Shown: in pieces, positions 1 to 4,477 of the stretch
Numbering within the stretch: position 1 is the stretch's first letter
Layout of the letters: each line of letters opens with the position of its first letter
The notes under the pieces: model-generated
What the model was told of the DNA's origin: nothing
Databases searched by the model: none
Seen by the model: only the letters and a program-made list of their open reading frames with translations
Translations under genes and position numbers: made by a program
Origin: Spirochaetia bacterium
GTDB taxonomy: Bacteria > Spirochaetota > Spirochaetia > Treponematales > Treponemataceae
Length of the DNA: 6,012 nucleotides
Reading direction: 5' to 3'
Assembly: GCA_900769325.1 (NCBI GenBank)
Contig: CAAGGF010000058.1
Location: 1-6,012 of the forward strand

Positions 1-1359
1 CCTCTTGGTGTAGATTTTAAGAGAAACATTCAGAATGCATGGTGGCATTATATGACGCAGCTCCACGACGATGTTGTAGGTCTTGATTCTGCAATTTTTC
101 AGCATCACACAACTTGGAAGGCTTCTGGTCATGTTGATCATTTTTCTGACCCTATGGTTGACTGTCTTGAATGTAATGCACGCCACCGTGCTGACAAATT
201 AATAGAAGATTTTGTTGCTGCAAATCCAGATATTAATCCCGGAAAACCTGTCGACACAATGACTCACGACGAAATGAAAGCGTTTATCGATGCAAACATC
301 AACTGTCCGACATGTGGAAGCAAAAACAAAAAATATACTGCTGTCCGTGAGTTCAACCTGATGTTTAAAACATATCAGGGGCCTGTTGCTGACGACAGTC
401 ATTTGATTTATCTTCGCCCTGAAACTTGTCAGGGAATTTTTACTGATTTTAAAAACATTGTTCAGTCTAACAGAATGAAAGTTCCGTTCGGCGTTGCTCA
501 GGTTGGTAAATCTTTCCGTAACGAAATAATCTTTAAGAACTTTATTTTCCGTACGTGCGAATTTGAACAGATGGAAATGGAATATTTCTGTAAACCTGGA
601 ACAGAAGACGAAACTTTTGAACGCTGGCGAAAAGAACGCTGGGATTTCTACATTAAATACGGAATTCCTGAAAAACAGCTCAAGTGGCATCATCACGACA
701 AGCTTGCTCATTATGCAAAAGATGCTTACGATATTACATACAATTTCCCAATTGGTTTTGAAGAAGTTGAAGGAATCCACAGCCGTACAGATTTTGACCT
801 TTCTCAGCATCAGATTTATTCTAAAAAAGATATGTCTTATATGGATCAGGAAGACGGAAATAAAAAATATGTTCCTTATGTAATCGAAACTTCTGCCGGT
901 TTGAACCGCAATTTCCTTATGTTCCTTTGCGAAGCGTATGAAGAAGAAAATGTTGCAAAAGAAGGCGAACCAGAAGATTACAGAACAGTTTTACATCTTC
1001 ACCCTCGCCTTGCACCGATTACAGTTGCAGTTCTTCCGTTGATGAAAAAAGACGGACTTGCAGAAAAGGCAAAAGAAATTCAGCATGCTTTAAAAGAAGA
1101 TTTTGTAACTGACTATGATGTTTCTGGTACTGTAGGAAAGCGTTATCGCCGTCAGGATGAAGTTGGTACTCCTTTCTGCGTAACTGTTGACTATGATACA
1201 ATCACAGAAAAAAAAGAAGATGGCAGTGCAAATGAACTTTTTAATACCGTAACAGTTCGTTTCCGCGATTCTATGGAACAGGAAAGAGTTGCACTTGATG
1301 AACTTGTTCCATTTATTCAAAAGGCAATTAAAAATTATAAACCTGTAGAAAAGAACTAA
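1..1359 (+). CDS. glyS: Glycine--tRNA ligase, single-chain (alpha2) type, 5' end outside window
   Basis: Charges tRNA-Gly with glycine in the cytoplasm, at the cost of ATP. The frame is open from base 1 and reads PLGVDFKRNIQNAWWHYM before the first in-window ATG at 52. This matches the conserved N-terminal part of the family, so that ATG is internal and roughly 30-40 residues are missing upstream. Numbering from base 1, CxxC pairs at about residues 55-58 and 102-105 look like the zinc-binding insertion. LRPETCQGIF lies at about 138-147, class II motif 2 (GKSFRNEI) at about 169-176, and motif 3 (ETSAGLNR) at about 296-303. The C-terminal anticodon-binding domain starts near 335 and carries GKRYRRQDEVGTPF at about 379-392. 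The visible 452 residues suit a 470-490-residue enzyme, the Thermus/eukaryotic type rather than the alpha2beta2 E. coli type. Compared with the Thermus sequence as I recall it, motif 2 has Cys for Arg (FRTCEF). The next gene follows after 6 nt. Confidence 0.97.
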   Translation, partial: PLGVDFKRNIQNAWWHYMTQLHDDVVGLDSAIFQHHTTWKASGHVDHFSDPMVDCLECNARHRADKLIEDFVAANPDINPGKPVDTMTHDEMKAFIDANINCPTCGSKNKKYTAVREFNLMFKTYQGPVADDSHLIYLRPETCQGIFTDFKNIVQSNRMKVPFGVAQVGKSFRNEIIFKNFIFRTCEFEQMEMEYFCKPGTEDETFERWRKERWDFYIKYGIPEKQLKWHHHDKLAHYAKDAYDITYNFPIGFEEVEGIHSRTDFDLSQHQIYSKKDMSYMDQEDGNKKYVPYVIETSAGLNRNFLMFLCEAYEEENVAKEGEPEDYRTVLHLHPRLAPITVAVLPLMKKDGLAEKAKEIQHALKEDFVTDYDVSGTVGKRYRRQDEVGTPFCVTVDYDTITEKKEDGSANELFNTVTVRFRDSMEQERVALDELVPFIQKAIKNYKPVEKN

Positions 1360-1365
1360 AATTTT

Positions 1366-2127
1366 ATGGAATACATTAGACTCGGAAAATCAAATTTGAT
1401 GGTTTCTCGGATTGCGATGGGTGCAATGAATCTTGAAAAAATCGGAAGCGAAGCAGATTCTTCCGGTTTAATCAGGCAGGCATACAACAGCGGCATAAAT
1501 TTTTTTGACACTTCAAGAAAATGTCAGGGCTCTGAAAAAACTTTGGGGGATGCCGTTTACGATATCCGCCAAAATGTAGTTGTCGCAACAAAAACCGACT
1601 CAGATTCTTCGGGGGAACTTTTAGAAAACGTTCAGTCAAGCCTTCAGACGCTCCGCTTTTCTTACATCGATTTGTTTCAGTACGAGTCTAATACTTTCAT
1701 TCCTTTAAAATACGGTTCAGACGGAATTTATTCAGCCATGCAGAATTTAAAAAATTCGGGTGTCGTAAAACATTTGGGTTTTGTCACGGAAGATTTTGAT
1801 ATGGCTGAAAAAGCGATTACCTCAGGTTTTTACGAGACGATTCAGTTTCCGTTCAGTATGATCAGCCCCGAAAAAACGCAGACGCTTTTAAAATTGTGCG
1901 AAGATAACGATGTCGGTTTTATGGCAATGCAGCCTTTATGCGGTGGGATCGTCGAAAACATTCCGCTTGCTTACGGATTTTTAAATCAATTTGAAAATCT
2001 AGTTCCGCTTTGGGGCGTTCAATCTAAAGAAGAACTTGAGCAGATTTTATATTTTTCAAAGCACAAACCGCAAATCGACGAAAAATTTCAGCAGGATGTA
2101 GAAAAATTCCGTGCCTTCTTCAACTAA
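1366..2127 (+). CDS. Aldo/keto reductase-family protein with altered catalytic tetrad
   Basis: A 253-residue protein of the NAD(P)H-dependent aldo/keto reductase fold. The N-terminus (IRLGKSNLMVSRIAMGAMNL) is the family's usual opening, which fixes the ATG at 1366. The (beta/alpha)8 landmarks follow in order: GINFFDTS (43-50), SEKTLGDAV (56-64), VVVATKT (71-77), YIDLFQ (100-105), VVKHLGFVTED (133-143), and a cofactor-side motif WGVQSKEELEQI (216-227). Of the Asp-Tyr-Lys-His tetrad, Asp48 and Lys76 are present, but the Tyr position is Cys53 and the His position is Glu107, so ordinary carbonyl reduction is doubtful. The C-terminal half, with AMQPLCGGIVENIPLAYGF at 187-205, resembles COG1453 oxidoreductases. 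Those often carry a cysteine-rich ferredoxin tail, whereas this protein ends just before that point. It starts 6 nt after glyS with no good Shine-Dalgarno, so co-transcription and translational coupling are likely. Its substrate cannot be told. Family assignment is firm; activity is uncertain. Confidence 0.9.
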   Translation: MEYIRLGKSNLMVSRIAMGAMNLEKIGSEADSSGLIRQAYNSGINFFDTSRKCQGSEKTLGDAVYDIRQNVVVATKTDSDSSGELLENVQSSLQTLRFSYIDLFQYESNTFIPLKYGSDGIYSAMQNLKNSGVVKHLGFVTEDFDMAEKAITSGFYETIQFPFSMISPEKTQTLLKLCEDNDVGFMAMQPLCGGIVENIPLAYGFLNQFENLVPLWGVQSKEELEQILYFSKHKPQIDEKFQQDVEKFRAFFN

Positions 2128-2275
2128 CTTGAAAAAAAATCGTGCAGGTGATATTATTCATCATCACATTTGACAGTTCGAAGTCCTTCCTGTCGTTAAA
2201 CAAAACCAGGTCAACTTTAAAATTCCTATTTTTTTTATCGATTGGAATCTCCGGCTAAATTTTTGGGGGTTCAAA
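2128..2275 (+). promoter_or_regulatory. Intergenic leader of the transporter gene
   Basis: This 148-nt gap is the longest non-coding stretch in the window. A TAAAAT hexamer at 2218-2223 matches the bacterial -10 box at 5 of 6 positions, but its -35 (GTTAAA, 2195-2200) is weak. A perfect TTGACA at 2170-2175 has no good -10 at the usual spacing. Several short inverted repeats are present: GTGAT/ATCAC (2148-2152/2163-2167); GACAG/CTGTC (2172-2176/2190-2194) enclosing GAA/TTC; CCTG/CAGG (2189-2192/2207-2210); and ATTCC/GGAAT (2222-2226/2244-2248). The second and third overlap, so they cannot form together. CTCC at 2249-2252 could pair with the ribosome binding site. I see no clear intrinsic terminator for the glyS-side transcript and no match to the preQ1-I motif. 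Promoter function is inferred. Confidence 0.35.
2265..2269 (+). promoter_or_regulatory. Ribosome binding site of the transporter gene
   Basis: A GGGGG run lies 6 nt before the ATG at 2276 and is the only purine-rich site near it, supporting that start. It can pair with CTCC at 2249-2252 (three G-C pairs and one G-U) across a 12-nt loop. Confidence 0.6.
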
Positions 2276-2980
2276 ATGAACGAATTTTTAATTATTCTCA
2301 CACTTCTCATTTCATTTGGCGGAACAGTTCTGTTTTTTAAACTGTTCGGGAAAAGCGGGCTTTACGCATGGATTGGCATCACGGCCGTTTTTGCTAACAT
2401 CGAAGTTACGATTCTTGTAAACGCCTTCGGAATGGAACAGACGCTCGGGAACACGCTTTTTGCATCAAGTTTTCTCGCCACGGACATTTTAAGCGAAATT
2501 TACGGAAAGAAAACTGCCGACAAAGGCGTAATCATCGGGATTTTCACGACAGTTCTGTTTATTGTTCTTTCGTCGCTCTGGGTTCACTACATTCCGTCTG
2601 AAAACGACTGGGCAATGACTTCTGTAAAAACGCTTTTCTCAAATACTCCGCGAATTCTTTGTGCAAGCCTTGCCGGTTACGCAATTTCAGAAATTCTTGA
2701 TGTATGGCTTTACCACAAATGGTGGAATCTCACGGAAAAAAAATCTGGCGATTCAAAAAAATTCCTCTGGTTCCGCAACAATTTTTCTACTTTGATTTCG
2801 CAGTTTGTAAACATCGTTCTTTTCAATTTTATCGCTTTCCTTGGAATTTACGAATTCAAAAATTTAATCACAATCACGGCGGCCTGCTATTTAATTTATG
2901 TAATAACAAGCCTTTTAGACACGCCGTTCGTATACCTTGCAAGAAAAATCTACAAACCGGAACAAGATAAAACTGAATAA
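2276..2980 (+). CDS. yhhQ: Queuosine precursor transporter (YhhQ/QPTR, VUT family)
   Basis: An inner-membrane importer for queuosine precursors. E. coli YhhQ takes up preQ0 and preQ1, and relatives in other bacteria are thought to carry queuine or other precursors. Imported base feeds modification of position 34 in tRNAs for Asp, Asn, His and Tyr. The 234 residues are close to the family's usual 220-240. Hydrophobic segments lie at about 3-23, 28-49, 57-72, 84-105, 122-146, 170-192 and 197-224; there is no cleaved signal peptide. Diagnostic motifs are ATDILSEIYGKKTADKG (68-84), a helix with SLAGYAISEILDVWLYHKW (131-149), and WFRNNFSTLISQ (165-176). Where relatives, as I recall them, have QxxDT, this protein has Q176-F-V-N179. 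It is preceded by a 148-nt leader and ends 1 nt from the convergent DAO gene. No queuosine biosynthesis gene is in view, so salvage is plausible but unproven. Family call is firm; exact substrate is not determinable. Confidence 0.92.
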   Translation: MNEFLIILTLLISFGGTVLFFKLFGKSGLYAWIGITAVFANIEVTILVNAFGMEQTLGNTLFASSFLATDILSEIYGKKTADKGVIIGIFTTVLFIVLSSLWVHYIPSENDWAMTSVKTLFSNTPRILCASLAGYAISEILDVWLYHKWWNLTEKKSGDSKKFLWFRNNFSTLISQFVNIVLFNFIAFLGIYEFKNLITITAACYLIYVITSLLDTPFVYLARKIYKPEQDKTE

Positions 2981-2981
2981 A

Positions 2982-4118
2982 TTACAGAAGCGGTTTAAAT
3001 CTGTTGTAACGATAATTTTCAAGATTTACAGAAGATTTTCCGCCTGAAATCAACTCTGCGACATTGAATGCGGCACTAGGAGCAATTCCAAAACCATGAC
3101 CTGAAAAGCCGCATTCAACATAAAGCCCTTCAAATTCATCGATTTTTCCAACAGTCAAAATTCCGTCTCGTGAATAATCTTCATAACCGCCCCATGAACG
3201 GACGATTTTTGCTTCGGCTAATTTTGGAAAATACCCTGAAATTCCGCGGGAACAGGCACTTACAAAAGTCGAACTTGATGGCGGAAATTCATTATTTTCA
3301 TAAAGAGGATTTGCAAAATCTTCAAGGCCGTCGTGTCCGCCAAAAACAAAAGAACCGTGCTTTGTCTGATGACCGTAAAAATCAGCTTCAGCAGTTCCAA
3401 GCATCTGAACGAACATTTGAGGTTCAGCTTCCGTTACAAGGCACTGAAGAAGTTTTTTACGCATAGGAATCGTAATTCCCACAGAATCAAGAATTTTATT
3501 GCTTTCAAAACCGGCACAAACCACAACATTATCAGAATAAAAAATTTCTTCACCGGATTTTACGCCTTTTATTTTTCCGCCAGAAAGAATTATTTCAGTT
3601 ACAGGGCATTCAGTAATAAATTCTACGCCGCCGGAAAGTGCATTCTTGTAATAGCCTAAAGTCGTCGTAAGCGGATTTGCATGACCGTCAGTCTTACACC
3701 ATGAAGCACCGATTACGGCATCACTTAAATACGGATTCAACTGTTTTACTTCATAAGAATCTATCATTTTAACATCGACACCGCATTTTTCAGCATTGTC
3801 TGCAAGTTTTTTAAGAATCTGAAGGTGTTTTTCGGTTTTTCCAAGCCTTAAATTTCCGCCCTGAGTGTATTCTGTGTCAACTCCGAGTTCTTCACTTAAA
3901 GTCGGCCAGATATTTTTTACGCCGAAAATCATAAGAGGAAGTTCCCTCGCATCACGTCCCGATTGCCTTACGCCTCCGCCATTCCTTGATGAGCCGCCGT
4001 TTCCAATGACAGAAGAAGCTTCAAGCACGATTACTTTAAATCCTTTTTTACAAAGATAATACGCCGTTGCGTTTCCTGCAATTCCTGAACCGATTACAAT
4101 TACATCTGCTGTTCTCAT
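2982..4118 (-). CDS. FAD-dependent oxidoreductase, DAO family; substrate-oxidising subunit
   Basis: The likely catalytic subunit of a multisubunit dehydrogenase, oxidising a C-N bond of an amino acid, imino acid or opine and passing electrons to partner iron-sulfur proteins. The 378 residues are the usual length for the HcnC/OoxB/sarcosine-oxidase-beta-like group. The N-terminal Rossmann motif is G10-S-G-I-A-G15 with Glu33 ending the second strand, as expected for FAD ribose binding. SSRNGGGVRQSG (43-54) is a group signature, followed by DGHANP (144-149) and VVVCAGFES (198-206). RSWGGYEDYSRDG (307-319) and GLYVECGFSGHGFGIAPS (331-348) form the C-terminal FAD-contacting region. No signal peptide is present, so it is cytoplasmic. 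Its ATG directly abuts the TAA of the upstream [2Fe-2S] gene, with GGAGGT at the right distance, indicating coupled translation. Its stop is 1 nt from the convergent transporter stop. Sarcosine, D-amino acids, proline, hydroxyproline and opines are all possible substrates. Confidence 0.93.
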   Translation of the reverse strand: MRTADVIVIGSGIAGNATAYYLCKKGFKVIVLEASSVIGNGGSSRNGGGVRQSGRDARELPLMIFGVKNIWPTLSEELGVDTEYTQGGNLRLGKTEKHLQILKKLADNAEKCGVDVKMIDSYEVKQLNPYLSDAVIGASWCKTDGHANPLTTTLGYYKNALSGGVEFITECPVTEIILSGGKIKGVKSGEEIFYSDNVVVCAGFESNKILDSVGITIPMRKKLLQCLVTEAEPQMFVQMLGTAEADFYGHQTKHGSFVFGGHDGLEDFANPLYENNEFPPSSSTFVSACSRGISGYFPKLAEAKIVRSWGGYEDYSRDGILTVGKIDEFEGLYVECGFSGHGFGIAPSAAFNVAELISGGKSSVNLENYRYNRFKPLL

Positions 4119-4430
4119 TTACAAAACCTCCGAAGCAAGAATTTTCATTTCTGTCGGGCGGCAAGGAGTTCTGCTTGAAGCAGGATTCAGCAAAGCCGGA
4201 TTTATTTTCAATTCTGCTGCGACAATTCTTTTTACAAGGCTTGAACAAGTCTGCCCCTGACACAATCCCATTCCGCATCTCAAAAACCGCCTGATTTCTG
4301 GAATCGTGACAAGACCTTCGTGAACCGCTTTTCTTATTTCGCCTTTTGTAATCTCTTCACAGCGGCAAATTACTAAATCATCATCTTCCGCCGGAACAAA
4401 ATCTTTTATGGTGTTTTTCCGTTCGTTCAT
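4119..4430 (-). CDS. BFD-like [2Fe-2S]-binding protein, small electron-transfer subunit
   Basis: A 103-residue single-domain protein that probably relays electrons between the two flavoproteins encoded on either side. Cys22-x-Cys24 (VICRCEEIT) and Cys57-x4-Cys62 (GMGLCQGQTC) are the four ligands of the BFD-type [2Fe-2S] domain; Cys52 and Cys90 are extra. The C-terminal SSRTPCRPTEMKILASE (85-101) resembles the RPP-x-RP-LA tail found in BFD proteins and domains of HcnB/OoxA-type complexes. In those proteins the BFD domain is often the C-terminus of the large subunit; here it is a separate polypeptide. The ATG has GAGG 5 nt upstream. A 47-nt gap (4431-4477) separates it from the preceding gene and holds a 10-bp palindrome TTTCTAGAAA at 4460-4469. 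The downstream DAO gene abuts directly. Confidence 0.93.
   Translation of the reverse strand: MNERKNTIKDFVPAEDDDLVICRCEEITKGEIRKAVHEGLVTIPEIRRFLRCGMGLCQGQTCSSLVKRIVAAELKINPALLNPASSRTPCRPTEMKILASEVL
4126..4131 (-). promoter_or_regulatory. Ribosome binding site of the DAO-family gene
   Basis: GGAGGT on the - strand, 7 nt before the ATG ending at 4118. It lies inside the last codons of the upstream [2Fe-2S] gene, so the TAA-ATG junction can be used by a re-initiating ribosome as well as by a fresh one. It fixes the DAO start. Confidence 0.75.
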
Positions 4431-4435
4431 TTTTA

Positions 4436-4439
4436 CCTC
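4436..4439 (-). promoter_or_regulatory. Ribosome binding site of the [2Fe-2S] gene
   Basis: GAGG on the - strand, separated from the ATG at 4430-4428 by TAAAA (5 nt). It supports this start over any later Met, and lies in the 47-nt gap after the preceding stop codon. Confidence 0.65.
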
Positions 4440-4477
4440 GATTTAATTTTCAGAACTTATTTCTAGAAACTGAATTT

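Noticed and set aside
199..810. A 203-codon open frame on the - strand inside the glycyl-tRNA synthetase gene
   Set aside because: It lies wholly antisense to a strongly conserved gene, its translation is a Phe/Asn/Ser-rich string with no recognisable domain, and no ribosome site or family match is apparent.
2170..2198. Strong promoter starting from the perfect TTGACA
   Set aside because: At 16-19 nt spacing the downstream hexamers (such as TCGTTA and GTTAAA) are poor -10 matches, so a consensus -35 alone is not enough.
2128..2200. Frameshifted ferredoxin tail of the aldo/keto reductase
   Set aside because: Reading on in all three + frames gives early stops and no CxxCxxC pattern; one frame shows only two scattered Cys-Arg pairs.
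2150..2275. preQ1-I riboswitch in front of the queuosine-precursor transporter
   Set aside because: I looked for the hairpin with its CUA-containing loop and A-rich CUAA tail and did not find it. A covariance-model scan would be decisive.
3333..3659. A 108-codon + strand open frame opposite the DAO gene, and similar + strand frames at 3170-3466, 4067-4294 and 4687-4914
   Set aside because: All are antisense to clear enzyme genes, with low-complexity Phe/Arg/Leu-rich translations and no domain; typical shadows in AT-rich coding DNA.
4460..4469. TTTCTAGAAA palindrome in the 47-nt gap inside the - strand operon, as an operator
   Set aside because: A single 10-bp AT-rich palindrome is expected by chance, it lies between co-directional genes rather than at a promoter, and no second copy was seen nearby.
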